Source of the DNA: Prolixibacteraceae bacterium
Lineage (GTDB): Bacteria; Bacteroidota; Bacteroidia; Bacteroidales; Prolixibacteraceae
Direction of reading: 5' to 3'
DNA: 64,000 nt
Assembly (NCBI GenBank): GCA_003506435.1
Contig: DOAQ01000049.1
Coordinates: forward strand, 124,001-188,000
In this document: piece after piece, positions 9,058 through 17,934 of the stretch
Layout of the letters: every line of letters begins with the position of its first letter
Position numbering within the stretch: the first letter of the stretch is position 1
Notes under the pieces: generated by a model
What the model was told of the DNA's origin: nothing
Database searches by the model: none
Seen by the model: only the letters and a program-made list of their open reading frames with translations
Made by a program: the position numbers and the translations under genes

Positions 9058-9768
9058 TTAACGCCCGATTACCGTTATTGCAGCATCAAGCCTTCCCGGC
9101 GAGACTTCCTTATGCCCTTTGATGATAGCGCGTACTTCCACCCGGTAATCACCGGCTGCCAGCGCGGGAACCAGGAAATGAAGCTCGCCGGGTTTGTTTA
9201 GCGAGATCACCTCCACACGGGTCTCCGTAGTATCGGGGGCAATAAAGAAAATGCCCTGTTGCGGGTCGGCAGTATCGTATTTCAGGTAACTGCCCCGTAA
9301 CCGGGCCAGGCTCCCCGGGCTTAGCTGGTCGTTCACACTGCCGGTGGCTACATCAATAAGCTGGTCGATAACCGGGTGTACTTTTCCGGCACGTACTTTC
9401 TGTGTTTTAACCGAAGCTACTGCCTTGCCCAGTTCCGTGCCCGGGGTCAGGTTTAGCTTAACAGTGTGCCTCGAAGGGTCGTACGAGTCGTCAATCCCGT
9501 TAAATACTCCTTTAATGCTCAGGCTCAGATTAAACAGAGGGGTCGTAATGTTGTTGCCCATGGCGGCCTGTTCGCATATTACTTCGCGTTCCATTTTCAG
9601 TACAGCCAGTATGTCGGTTTCGGTAAGAGTTGACCCCCTTTTCAGCATTAGTTGTACTACTGCGTCCTGGCCGAGGCTGATGGCGTTGGTAGTAACGGCC
9701 ATGTAATCGTTCGGGTCGCTTGTCAGTTGGTTTTCAAACAAAGCGTAAAATAATACATTATTAACCAT
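9058..9768 (-). CDS. HU/IHF-like DNA-binding protein with DUF4469 Ig-like C-terminal domain
   Basis: A 236-residue protein of a family common in Bacteroidota. The first ~125 residues (FYALFENQLTSDPNDYMA ... TETDILAVLKMEREVICEQ) fit the Bvu_2165-like HU/IHF-type DNA-binding domain. The last ~100 residues (GIFFIAPDTTETRVEVI, then FLVPALAAGDYRVEVRA) fit the DUF4469 Ig-like fold. No signal peptide, so it should be cytoplasmic and nucleoid-associated. It stands alone between a repeat array and a gene-poor stretch. Members of this family often occur in many copies per genome; its specific target is unknown. Confidence 0.8.
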   Translation of the reverse strand: MVNNVLFYALFENQLTSDPNDYMAVTTNAISLGQDAVVQLMLKRGSTLTETDILAVLKMEREVICEQAAMGNNITTPLFNLSLSIKGVFNGIDDSYDPSRHTVKLNLTPGTELGKAVASVKTQKVRAGKVHPVIDQLIDVATGSVNDQLSPGSLARLRGSYLKYDTADPQQGIFFIAPDTTETRVEVISLNKPGELHFLVPALAAGDYRVEVRAIIKGHKEVSPGRLDAAITVIGR

Positions 9769-10027
9769 TGTATTTTGTTTTAATGGTTGATAGGGATTTT
9801 GATAATAGTAATTCCGGAGGCAAAGGGCTAAAAAGCTAATTCAATTACATCGGAACATGGAGAGAAGGCCGGATTCGCCGGTATTTATCAGGCAATAATC
9901 GTGCTTGTTTTCGAAAGTATAGATGCAAAATACTTTCTTCCTGTACAGGACAGATCATAAAATAGTGTTTCATATACCGTACCTCGACGGTTTGAAAACG
10001 GGAAGATGTTTTATTCGCTTTTTTTCA

Positions 10028-10118
10028 TACTTTTGTGGCGTTAGTGGGGACTGCAATTCCCTGTTAATAAAATTTTAATGTTGCCCTGCTCCGGAAAACC
10101 GGGGCAGGGTATTTTATT
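10028..10118 (+). ncRNA. Candidate ~75-nt small RNA
   Basis: A perfect Bacteroidota -7 box, TACTTTTG (10028-10035), is followed about 50 bases later by a strong hairpin at 10084-10109 (CCCTGC.CCGG, loop AAAA, CCGG.GCAGGG) and then TATTTTATT. Promoter-like and terminator-like signals enclose no reading frame. A convincing -33 element was not found. This is a proposal from signal spacing only. Confidence 0.35.
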
Positions 10119-10492
10119 AGATACAATTTAAGTTATTGCTTTCACCGTAAATTCTTTTTTACTCAAAACATATAAAACTAAAAAACAGCTTGGTTTTATA
10201 TATTCCAGATACATAAAAATTAGATTTCCTTTTTCGAGATGGCAATAATGTTTTGCTAAAGTAAAAACTAATATTCAAATAAAAAAGTTTTCGATTATCT
10301 GAATAATAAAAAAAATATAAATTTATGTTTTTAAGTGGAGCTGTATCTAGAGATCAAATCACTTAATAATCCGTATATTGATAGATGTCTTCCCTGAATC
10401 TGCTTTTGAACATGTAAATCAGAGTCAAGAAACTGGTTTAAGTAAAAGGAATAAAATAATGTCGTATCCGTCTTTCAACTACCCCTAAATCC

Positions 10493-10645
10493 CAATGTTA
10501 TATAGTTAAGGTATTCTTCGTGAATACTTCGTGTTTTTTGTGTTTTTGTGGCAGGAAAAATAGCTACAAAGCCGCTAATTCTCAAAGGTCCACAAAAAAT
10601 ATATCAAATGTTTCAATTCTATAATTTCTTAACTATATGACATTG
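10493..10645. repeat. MITE-like element, family 2, copy A
   Basis: A 153-bp element with imperfect terminal inverted repeats (CAATGTtATATAGTTAAG against CAATGTcATATAGTTAAG). The interior, read on the minus strand, matches 40042-40185 almost throughout: the AATTGAAACATTT block, the TCTTTGAGAATT block and the CACAAAAA/CACGAA block. No coding capacity. Confidence 0.8.
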
Positions 10646-10728
10646 CCCTAAAAGGGGTTGGGGGTAAAAAATACGACAATAAATAGTTTCCATACTTAGT
10701 ATCTGTGCTGATAATAGTTTTTTTTGTT

Positions 10729-12063
10729 TTATTTTTTCATAATCCGAGGTATAAACAGAATTGCTGCATTGATTGCAAATCCGGCAATGATGATCCAGTT
10801 GCCGTATTCAAACTGGAAAAAGCTCAGGCTGATTTTTCCTGAAAGAGAAATAATTCCTCCCAATATTATGGCCCATAAACTGTACTTTTTGCTGAACGGA
10901 ATATTGAAAAGCGCGGCGATCATGGGTACAATAAATGCGCCGGAATAGAAGGACAAAGCCAACAACAGCGAGGCAACAATAGAACTCACCTGAAGGGAGA
11001 TGAGCATGCTGAGGATACCCATAAGAACAACAAAATATTTTGTTTGTATGTATGACCTGCGGTTGTCAATGTCTTTATGAAACAGTTCGCTCATGATGAC
11101 AGCAGAAGTAAGCAGCGTGGTGGCTGCCGACGAAAGTACGGCGGAAAGCAGGGCTGCAACCATCAGCCCGACTCCCCATTTTGGAAGATAAGTCCGGGTA
11201 ATGTTAACCAGGGCCGAAGTTCCTTCCTGATCCGGGTTCAGTTGGAAAGAACAAATGCCGATATAGGCCAGCAGAAAGGCAAAAGGTATCAGGATGAGGG
11301 CTGTAATGAGTACGCTGATTTGGGAGATACGTTCGTTCCGGGCGCAAAAAACCCGCGAGTAAATATCAGGGCCAACCACAAATGTGCTGGAGAAAGTCAG
11401 TACCAATATCAGTAAATCGATGGGGGAAAACTGTGGATTGAACGGAAAGGTGGCCTGTATCGGAACGGGCTCCAATTCAGGACTTTTATACAGGACGATA
11501 AAAGTAACAACAACGCCGGCAAGGATAATGATGGATTGTATAAAGTCAGTTCTCAAAACGGATATTTGTCCGCCGATCAAAGTGTAGATAATATAAACAG
11601 CTCCGGAAATAAATACGCCAATGGTATAATCAAGACCGAAAAAGCTGGACAAAACCTGTGCAGCAGCAATGATTTGCGCCGCAATTATTCCAAGCCAGGC
11701 AAGCGGGATGATGACCGACGCTGTTTTTCGCGCCTGCTCGCCGTAAAATTGACCGATCAATTCAGGAAGGGTAAATTTCCCCAGGCGGCTTATCTTTTTT
11801 ACGATGGGCAATAAAAGCAGCAGTCCAAGTGCCGCAGATAATAAATACCAGGTAGCTGCCCAACTTTGGTGTTCGGTAAGCCCGATGCTGCCTAAAATGG
11901 CTGAACCGCCCAGTATGGTTGCCAGCAGGCTGCCACCGATCTGCAATACTCCGTTCCGTTTTCCGGCAACAAAATAATCGGTCGGATTTTTTATTCTCAG
12001 GGCCGAATACACCCCGATAGCAAGCAACATGATCCCGTATACAATAAGAATGACCAGTTCCAT
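10729..12063 (-). CDS. Sodium:solute symporter (SSS family)
   Basis: A 444-residue, very hydrophobic protein with about 12-13 membrane segments. Family features are the opening helix (YGIMLLAIGVYSALR), the loop NPTDYFVAGKRNG and a glycine-rich second helix (GGSLLATILGGSAILGS). The length is at the short end for the SSS family. It would import an organic solute with sodium; the substrate cannot be read from the sequence. It is a lone gene, with a short AT-rich stretch and simple TTAAATTG-type repeats upstream (about 12170-12205). Confidence 0.85.
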   Translation of the reverse strand: MELVILIVYGIMLLAIGVYSALRIKNPTDYFVAGKRNGVLQIGGSLLATILGGSAILGSIGLTEHQSWAATWYLLSAALGLLLLLPIVKKISRLGKFTLPELIGQFYGEQARKTASVIIPLAWLGIIAAQIIAAAQVLSSFFGLDYTIGVFISGAVYIIYTLIGGQISVLRTDFIQSIIILAGVVVTFIVLYKSPELEPVPIQATFPFNPQFSPIDLLILVLTFSSTFVVGPDIYSRVFCARNERISQISVLITALILIPFAFLLAYIGICSFQLNPDQEGTSALVNITRTYLPKWGVGLMVAALLSAVLSSAATTLLTSAVIMSELFHKDIDNRRSYIQTKYFVVLMGILSMLISLQVSSIVASLLLALSFYSGAFIVPMIAALFNIPFSKKYSLWAIILGGIISLSGKISLSFFQFEYGNWIIIAGFAINAAILFIPRIMKK

Positions 12064-12336
12064 TATTTTTGAATAGCTGTTCGGGTTGTAAAGAAAAGAA
12101 AATTCAGTATAAAAACCGTCGGGTCTAAAAAGTTCCGGAGTGAAGGGAATTACAAATGGTTGGATGGTTGAATTGCTGAATTGTTAAATTGTTAAATTGT
12201 TACTGGTTATTGGCAACTGGCCGCTAACAACCAGTAATCAGGGCGTTTTCTGAATACTGAGACTGAACATTGAAAACTATTCCGGAATTTGGGATTTAAT
12301 CTTCATTTGTTGGATTGCCAAATTGCTGAATTAATA

Positions 12337-12344
12337 TATTTTTG
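12337..12344 (+). promoter_or_regulatory. TAnnTTTG promoter box for the LysE-type gene
   Basis: TATTTTTG lies only four bases before the ATG at 12349. If this is the -7 element, transcription would start at or next to the start codon and the mRNA would be leaderless. Confidence 0.45.
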
Positions 12345-12348
12345 CGAA

Positions 12349-12987
12349 ATGTTGTTTTCTCTATTCATACAAGGATTGGTTGTTGGCTTCCTGGTTTCTG
12401 TTCCGTTGGGGCCAATCGGGGTGCTTGTGATCCAGCGAACGGTTAACAAAAGCCGTAATGCCGGTTTGTTTTCAGGTATGGGGGCGGCAACTTCCGATAC
12501 GTTTTATGCTATTGTCGCGGGCTTTAGTTTGACTATTATCATCGATTTTATCCGTCAACACCAAATGATATTTCAGGTTTTTGGTGCGCTCATTCTTCTG
12601 ACACTTGGATTTTATATCTTTTTCAAGAACCCGGTACACGATCTGAGGCGCAATAAACGACGCGGCACAACACATTTTCAGGATTATATTTCGTCATTCT
12701 TTATCACCGTTGCAAACCCTTTGGTTATATTCGTATTCCTTGCTGTATTTGCCAGTTCCGGGTTGGTTTTAAATATCAGGGAACCCGATCATGCATTGGT
12801 AATTATTGGCGGGGTTTTTATTGGAGCCTGCAGTTGGTGGTTTACCTTGTCGGGCTTGGTAAGCCTGTTTAAACACCGTATCAATCTGCGGGTTTTATGG
12901 TGGTTCAACAAATCGGCCGGTATCATGGTCTGGCTATTTGTACTGGTCACTATGATTGTTGTTATTACAAAGAATATTCAGATTTAG
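12349..12987 (+). CDS. LysE/RhtB-family amino-acid exporter
   Basis: A 212-residue membrane protein with about six helices. The family motif is clear near the start: SVPLGPIGVLVIQRTVNKSR, then GLFSGMGAATSDTFYA, equivalent to the GPxxxxxxxxxxxxG...G...D signature of LysE-type exporters. The frame opens further upstream at a TTG (12289), but the ATG at 12349 gives the usual family N-terminus and follows a TAnnTTTG box. Typical substrates are basic or neutral amino acids; this one cannot be assigned. It points away from the neighbouring symporter. Confidence 0.85.
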   Translation: MLFSLFIQGLVVGFLVSVPLGPIGVLVIQRTVNKSRNAGLFSGMGAATSDTFYAIVAGFSLTIIIDFIRQHQMIFQVFGALILLTLGFYIFFKNPVHDLRRNKRRGTTHFQDYISSFFITVANPLVIFVFLAVFASSGLVLNIREPDHALVIIGGVFIGACSWWFTLSGLVSLFKHRINLRVLWWFNKSAGIMVWLFVLVTMIVVITKNIQI

Positions 12988-13044
12988 AAATTGTCAATTA
13001 TTGCTGAAAATGAGCAAGCTTTTTGTATAGTTGGAGGGCTTGTT

Positions 13045-13052
13045 TAAATTTG
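13045..13052 (+). promoter_or_regulatory. TAnnTTTG promoter box for IMP dehydrogenase
   Basis: TAAATTTG lies 57 bases before the chosen ATG at 13110, leaving a leader of about 50 bases that contains a purine-rich ribosome-binding stretch (GGAAGGAAAAAGG). Confidence 0.5.
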
Positions 13053-13109
13053 CACAACTTTTCAGAAAAATCGGAGAAACAAAAATATTATATAGGAAGG
13101 AAAAAGGTT

Positions 13110-14606
13110 ATGGCACACTATTTTAACGATGTTTCAAGAACGTTTAGCGAATACCTGCTGGTGCCGGGTTTAACTACCAAAGAATGTGTTCCCGGGAAAG
13201 TTTCATTGAAAACCCCGCTGGTAAAATTCACAAAAGGGGAGCTTCCTTCCCTGGAATTGAACATTCCGTTTGTGTCGGCAATCATGCAGTCGGTATCGGA
13301 TCATAACCTGGCTATTGCGCTGGCCCGTAACGGCGGACTTTCTTTTATTTTTGGTTCGCAACCCATCGGGTCGCAGGTTGATATGGTACGCCGGGTGAAA
13401 AAGTTTAAAGCCGGATTTGTACTGAGCGATTCAAATGTGATGCCCAATCAGACTCTGGCCGATGTTATCCGGGTGAAAAATGAAACAGGGCATTCTACCA
13501 TCGGGGTTACTGAAGATGGTACTTCAAACGGGAAGTTACTGGGGATTATTACCGGACGTGATTACCGCGAAACCCGCGATCCGCACGACATGAAAGTGAC
13601 CGAATTTATGACACCTTTTGAAAAACTGGTGGTTGGCAAGCTGGGAATAACCCTGGGTGATGCAAACGACATCGTTTGGGACCATAAACTCAATACGCTA
13701 CCCATTGTTGACGAGAATCAGAACCTTTGCTTTTTTGTTTTCAGGAAAGATTATGAGAGCCACAAAGATAACCCAAACGAATTACACGATAATCAGAAAA
13801 GACTTTTGGTAGGAGCGGGGATCAATTCACGCGATTATAAAGAGCGTGTTCCCGCGCTGGTTGATGCCGGGGCCGATGTGCTTTGTGTCGACTCGTCGGA
13901 TGGCTATTCCGAGTGGCAGGCCGAAACCATTCGTTATATCAAGAAAAAATACAACGGCGAGGTGAAAGTGGGCGGCGGTAACGTGATCGACCGCGATGGT
14001 TTCAGGTACCTGGTTGATGCCGGGGCCGATTTTATTAAAGTGGGAATTGGCGGCGGATCGATTTGTATCACCCGCGAGCAAAAAGGTATTGGCCGGGGAC
14101 AGGCTTCATCGGTGGTTGAGGTTGCAAAAGCCCGTGATGAATATTACGAAGAAACCGGGATTTACGTGCCGATTTGCTCTGATGGCGGCATTGTTCAGGA
14201 TTACCACATGGTACTGGCGCTGTCTATGGGCGCCGATTTCCTGATGATGGGACGTTATTTTGCCCGCTTCGATGAGAGTCCGACCAAAAAGTTGAAAGTC
14301 GGAAATAACTACGTGAAAGAATACTGGGGTGAAGGTTCGAATCGGGCCCGCAACTGGCAGCGTTACGACATGGGCGGCAGCGAAAGCCTGAAATTCGAGG
14401 AAGGCGTTGACAGTTACGTTCCGTATGCCGGAAAACTGAAAGACAATCTGGATATTACGCTGGGCAAAATTAAATCGACCATGTGCAGTTGTGGTTGTCT
14501 GACCATACCGGAATTAAAGGAAAATGCTAAAATCACACTGGTTTCGGCAACCAGTATTGTTGAAGGTGGCGCACACGATGTTATTCTGAAAGAGACAAAT
14601 ATTTGA
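13110..14606 (+). CDS. guaB: IMP dehydrogenase (GuaB-type)
   Basis: A 498-residue cytoplasmic enzyme that oxidises IMP to XMP with NAD, the committed step to GMP. The TIM barrel holds FVSAIMQSVSD near the start, VDSSDGYSEWQ, VKVGGGNVIDRDG, and the catalytic loop GGGSICITR with Cys319. Two CBS motifs are inserted at about residues 110-225 (ITGRDYRE, NTLPIVDENQ). The loop after the Cys reads EQKGIGRGQ instead of the common TGVGVPQ, which marks a divergent branch, so a related IMP/GMP-oxidoreductase role is a minor alternative. The longer frame starts at a TTG (13023), but the ATG at 13110 has a good ribosome-binding site and the usual N-terminus (MAHYFNDVSRTF). It stands alone. Confidence 0.85.
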   Translation: MAHYFNDVSRTFSEYLLVPGLTTKECVPGKVSLKTPLVKFTKGELPSLELNIPFVSAIMQSVSDHNLAIALARNGGLSFIFGSQPIGSQVDMVRRVKKFKAGFVLSDSNVMPNQTLADVIRVKNETGHSTIGVTEDGTSNGKLLGIITGRDYRETRDPHDMKVTEFMTPFEKLVVGKLGITLGDANDIVWDHKLNTLPIVDENQNLCFFVFRKDYESHKDNPNELHDNQKRLLVGAGINSRDYKERVPALVDAGADVLCVDSSDGYSEWQAETIRYIKKKYNGEVKVGGGNVIDRDGFRYLVDAGADFIKVGIGGGSICITREQKGIGRGQASSVVEVAKARDEYYEETGIYVPICSDGGIVQDYHMVLALSMGADFLMMGRYFARFDESPTKKLKVGNNYVKEYWGEGSNRARNWQRYDMGGSESLKFEEGVDSYVPYAGKLKDNLDITLGKIKSTMCSCGCLTIPELKENAKITLVSATSIVEGGAHDVILKETNI

Positions 14607-14836
14607 TGTATATGACGACGATGCTTTCCTGATAAACAGGGATATGTAAAGTATTGAGACAGATTTTCAAGAGAGGGTAATAATTTTAAAATCTGATCTC
14701 TGTATTCTGTTGAGGTTTCATTAACATTGGAAACAATTTCACAATACAGGTTCTTGTTTTCAATCCGATAATTTCACATGCACATAACTTCCGGTTAACA
14801 GCCAATGCTAATCTTTGTGTTGTTAGAAAGATTTTT

Positions 14837-15682
14837 ATGGAAGTTCGAAAAATGGAAATATCGGTTATATCCGATGTACATCTTGCCACCCATGCCAGCA
14901 AAGCCAAAGAACTGGTACGTTATCTGAAATCGATTCACCCTGAAAAGTTAATTCTGAACGGAGACTTTATTGATTCCTGGCGTTTCAGCCGGAATTATTT
15001 TCCCAAACCTCATTTAAAGGTGATTCGCCAATTGATAAAAATGATGGAGCAGGGGATTCAGGTGGTATATATAACAGGTAATCACGATGAAATTTTTCGC
15101 AGGTTCAACAATACGAGGTTGGGCAATTTTAGCATTGTCAATCAACTTGAGTTGTATCCCGGCAACAAAAAAACATGGATTGTACACGGCGATATTTTTG
15201 ATTTGATTATTCATCAGGCCCGGTGGCTGGCAAAATTGGGGGCAGCAGCTTATGGTTTTATGAGCCTTTTGAATAAGATGATCAACCTGTTCCGGAAGAT
15301 TTTCAGGAAGCAGGAAATAATGATATACAAATCGCTGAAGGACCGGATTCTGAAAGACCGGAAGGTATTAACGAAATTTGAGCAAAACATAGGCGAATTA
15401 GCGGCTCTCAAAAATTACGATGTGGTGATTTGCGGGCATACCCATATCCCGGTCGATAAAATAATTGAAACCAGGGAACATTCTGTTCGATACATCAATT
15501 GCGGCGACTGGGTCGAACATTTTACTGCTGCCGAATACAATAACGGAAAATGGGAATTGGTTTATTTTCAGTATGAAAATGAAGAAGAACAGATTGCCGA
15601 TGAATTATTTATTCCCGATTCGAAGCAGGTATATCAATCCATTCTTGAAGAATTTTCGATTACCCAACTTTCCTTTAAATGA
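14837..15682 (+). CDS. Metallophosphoesterase, LpxH-like (UDP-diacylglucosamine pyrophosphatase family)
   Basis: A 281-residue protein with the complete calcineurin-like metal site: SDVHLA, NGDFIDSW, TGNHDE, VHGDIFD and CGHTHIP. The NGDFIDSW spelling is typical of the LpxH-like UDP-2,3-diacylglucosamine hydrolase group, but family members also act on other substrates. An ATG 15 bases downstream (14852) is an alternative start and gives MEISVISDVH. The stop overlaps the start of the following glycosyltransferase (ATGA), so the two are translationally coupled and probably act in one envelope-glycan or lipid pathway. Confidence 0.8.
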   Translation: MEVRKMEISVISDVHLATHASKAKELVRYLKSIHPEKLILNGDFIDSWRFSRNYFPKPHLKVIRQLIKMMEQGIQVVYITGNHDEIFRRFNNTRLGNFSIVNQLELYPGNKKTWIVHGDIFDLIIHQARWLAKLGAAAYGFMSLLNKMINLFRKIFRKQEIMIYKSLKDRILKDRKVLTKFEQNIGELAALKNYDVVICGHTHIPVDKIIETREHSVRYINCGDWVEHFTAAEYNNGKWELVYFQYENEEEQIADELFIPDSKQVYQSILEEFSITQLSFK

Positions 15683-16668
15683 AGATACTTTATGCGATAC
15701 AAGGTACCGGTAACGGACATGTTGCCCGTGCTACCGAAATTGTTCCGTTGCTGAAAAAAATGACGGATACTGATGTGCTTATCAGCGGGATACAATCTGA
15801 TTTAGGATTACCGTTTGAAGTGAATTATTGTTTTTATGGTTTGAGTTTTATATTTGGAAAAAGGGGAGGGGTCGATATTGCCCAAACTATCCGAAAGAGC
15901 AATTTCGGGCGGTTGTTAGTCGACATCCGGTCGGTGCCGGTTGAAAAATACGATCTTGTGATTAATGATTTTGAGCCAGTTTCGGCATGGGCCTGCAAAA
16001 TAAAACGCAAGCCATGCATCGGGTTGAGCCATCAGAATGCAGTATTGCATCCCGGAGTTCCCAAACCGCTGAAGCGTGACCGGTTCGGTGAGTTTATCCT
16101 GAAAAATTATGCTCCTGTTTCCGAAAAATATGGGTTTCATTTTCAGCCGGTAGGGGAACATATTTTTACGCCTGTAATCCGTCGCCGGATACGCAATTCA
16201 AAAGTTGGAAACAAAGGGCATTTCACGGTTTATCTGCCTGCATACAGCGACGAAGAGATCATCCGGGTACTTGGCGCTGTGAAAGATGTGCAATGGGAGG
16301 TTTTTTCGAAACATGCGAAAGGGACATACGGATATGGAAATGTATATATTCAGAAGGTTTCAATTGAAGAGTTTGGAAAAAGTTTCCTGAGTTGTGACGG
16401 TATTTTATGTACTGCCGGTTTTGAAACTCCGGCCGAGGCGCTTTATCTGGGGAAAAAACTTTGTGTTATCCCGATGAAAAACCAGTATGAACAACTTTGC
16501 AATGCTGCTTTTTTAGCTTCGATGGGAATAAAAGTTCTGCCTTCTCTTTCAGGAAATGAAGCGAAGATAGAAGAGTGGGCAAAGACTTCAGAATATTTGC
16601 ATATCAACTATCCCGATCAGACGGAGGCGATATTGAAAAATATTTTGGAACAATACGAAAGAAATTAG
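15679..16668 (+). CDS. Glycosyltransferase of the MJ1255/VC2487 type (GT-B fold)
   Basis: A 329-residue protein starting MKILYAIQGTGNGHVARA, the glycine-rich N-terminal loop of a GT-B transferase. Later features are DFEPVSAWACK, GLSHQNAVLHPG and, in the nucleotide-sugar half, CTAGFETPAEALYLGKKLCV followed by KNQYEQLCNA, the usual acceptor-loop/donor-site order. No signal peptide. It overlaps the metallophosphoesterase by four bases. The sugar and acceptor are unknown. A family-1 repeat begins six bases after its stop. Confidence 0.8.
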   Translation: MKILYAIQGTGNGHVARATEIVPLLKKMTDTDVLISGIQSDLGLPFEVNYCFYGLSFIFGKRGGVDIAQTIRKSNFGRLLVDIRSVPVEKYDLVINDFEPVSAWACKIKRKPCIGLSHQNAVLHPGVPKPLKRDRFGEFILKNYAPVSEKYGFHFQPVGEHIFTPVIRRRIRNSKVGNKGHFTVYLPAYSDEEIIRVLGAVKDVQWEVFSKHAKGTYGYGNVYIQKVSIEEFGKSFLSCDGILCTAGFETPAEALYLGKKLCVIPMKNQYEQLCNAAFLASMGIKVLPSLSGNEAKIEEWAKTSEYLHINYPDQTEAILKNILEQYERN

Positions 16669-16673
16669 TACCA

Positions 16674-16798
16674 TGTCAACGCTACACTGTCAGGAGCGCG
16701 TCTCCCTGAACTTGTTTCAGGGTCTCATCCTCAGGGAAATGCCGAAACAACCCCGATGGTTTGGGGCAGCATGACGCTCGGTGGAAAGTGTATTGACA
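16674..16798. repeat. Dispersed intergenic repeat, family 1, copy B
   Basis: A 125-bp element with the same TGTCAA/TTGACA ends and the same CCCTGAACTTGTTTCAGGG dyad as 8764-8875. It is longer by an insertion around CCCCGATGGTTTGGGG, which is itself a dyad. It lies between two converging genes. Confidence 0.75.
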
Positions 16799-16810
16799 TA
16801 ACAATACGTT

Positions 16811-17884
16811 TTACCGGAGCAACAAGTCCTTTCTCAAAAACTTCACATACTGTTTTGCTGCATCCTCAAAATGTAGTTTCATAGATGGACCGTATGGTAT
16901 AAAAAATTCGGTTTCGATGCTTACTGTCTCTTTTTTTATGGTTCGTTTCCAAATGCCGATTACCTGTCCGCTTTCGATAATTACAGGTCGGAAAATGCCG
17001 TTGTTGGAGATGGCTTTGGGATTATCGACCTTGGAAATCGAGGCGCTGCGGTCGGTATAGCTGATCAGAAATTCGTCGTAGGCGGGAAGCAGGTGAACGG
17101 ATGGCTTGTTTTTGTGCGATTCAGAAAAAGCGCCGGAGAACCAATACGTTTCTGAATTAACTGTTTCAGCAATAAATGCTGTTTTTACAAAGTCGAGCGC
17201 CTTTTTCACTTCGGTGCCCGACAGACCCGACCACCATGCAAAATCTTTTACAGTGGCAGGGCCATGACTTGTAAAATATCGGTTAGCCAGTTTAGCCAAT
17301 GCTTCATCTTTGGTCAGCGTTTTTTTGTTTAGAACCCTCTCGCTGAGGAGCGCGTAGGTTTGCTTATTTCCGATGGCCGGGCCGCTGCAAATCAATCCGT
17401 CGAGTTCGGCGCTGAACAGAATGTGAGAAAGCCGGTTCTCATCGGTTTTTATGCCTTCCTTCTGAAACTCTGTTGCCAGTTCTTCGCGTGTTATTTGTGT
17501 TTTTGCAGAAAGTGTTTTTTCGATGATCCGGCTGGTTTTTGCAATGACATCTTCGGAAAGCTCTAATTCTTTATGTCGTGATTTCATGCCCGATTTTATC
17601 TTCGGGGCAGTCAATTCGAGCAGCCAGTGAATATCGTCGGCCGAAACTAGGTGCCAGGTCGGGCGCATCAGGTGGGTACGGATGATTTCACCGCGATTAA
17701 ATGCGTCTTCAAAATCAGTAATTGTTGCGTTTTGAAGACGGATGCCAACTGCCCATTTCGACATGGCAAAATCCTGCGCCTGCATGGCGCCCATCCACGA
17801 AACAACTTGTTTTGCTGTTTTAAATGTTGAAGTACTGATGCCTTGACTCGCTAAACGGATATTCGAAATTTCAGAAAGTTCCAT
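16811..17884 (-). CDS. Winged-helix DNA-binding protein, AlkZ/YcaQ-like (HTH_42)
   Basis: A 357-residue protein. The N-terminal MGAMQAQDFAMSKWAVG and RTHLMRPTWHLVSADDIHWL are the hallmark blocks of the AlkZ-like family. They are followed by repeated winged-helix units (FTSHGPATVKDFAWWSGLS) and a C-terminal block LLPAYDEFLISYTDRS. Members include DNA glycosylases that unhook crosslinked or alkylated bases, although several homologues have no shown activity. The protein should be cytoplasmic. The gene is convergent with the glycosyltransferase and 50 bases downstream of the YdeI-like gene on the same strand, so the two may be cotranscribed. Confidence 0.8.
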   Translation of the reverse strand: MELSEISNIRLASQGISTSTFKTAKQVVSWMGAMQAQDFAMSKWAVGIRLQNATITDFEDAFNRGEIIRTHLMRPTWHLVSADDIHWLLELTAPKIKSGMKSRHKELELSEDVIAKTSRIIEKTLSAKTQITREELATEFQKEGIKTDENRLSHILFSAELDGLICSGPAIGNKQTYALLSERVLNKKTLTKDEALAKLANRYFTSHGPATVKDFAWWSGLSGTEVKKALDFVKTAFIAETVNSETYWFSGAFSESHKNKPSVHLLPAYDEFLISYTDRSASISKVDNPKAISNNGIFRPVIIESGQVIGIWKRTIKKETVSIETEFFIPYGPSMKLHFEDAAKQYVKFLRKDLLLR

Positions 17885-17934
17885 CGGTGCCTGTATTGTT
17901 TCAGTCTCTAAAAATAGCGTAAAAATTATTCAGA

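Larger units (their letters stand above)
9769..10728. other. Gene-poor 960-bp intergenic region
   Basis: No supported coding frame on either strand. It holds a possible short transcript (10028-10118), a dispersed inverted-repeat element (10493-10645) and very AT-rich DNA between about 10130 and 10340. Both flanking genes are on the minus strand. Confidence 0.7.

Noticed and set aside
12165..12210. Simple AATTG/TTAAATTG repeats
   Set aside because: Short low-complexity AT-rich repetition with no dyad or constant period; not enough to call a regulatory array.
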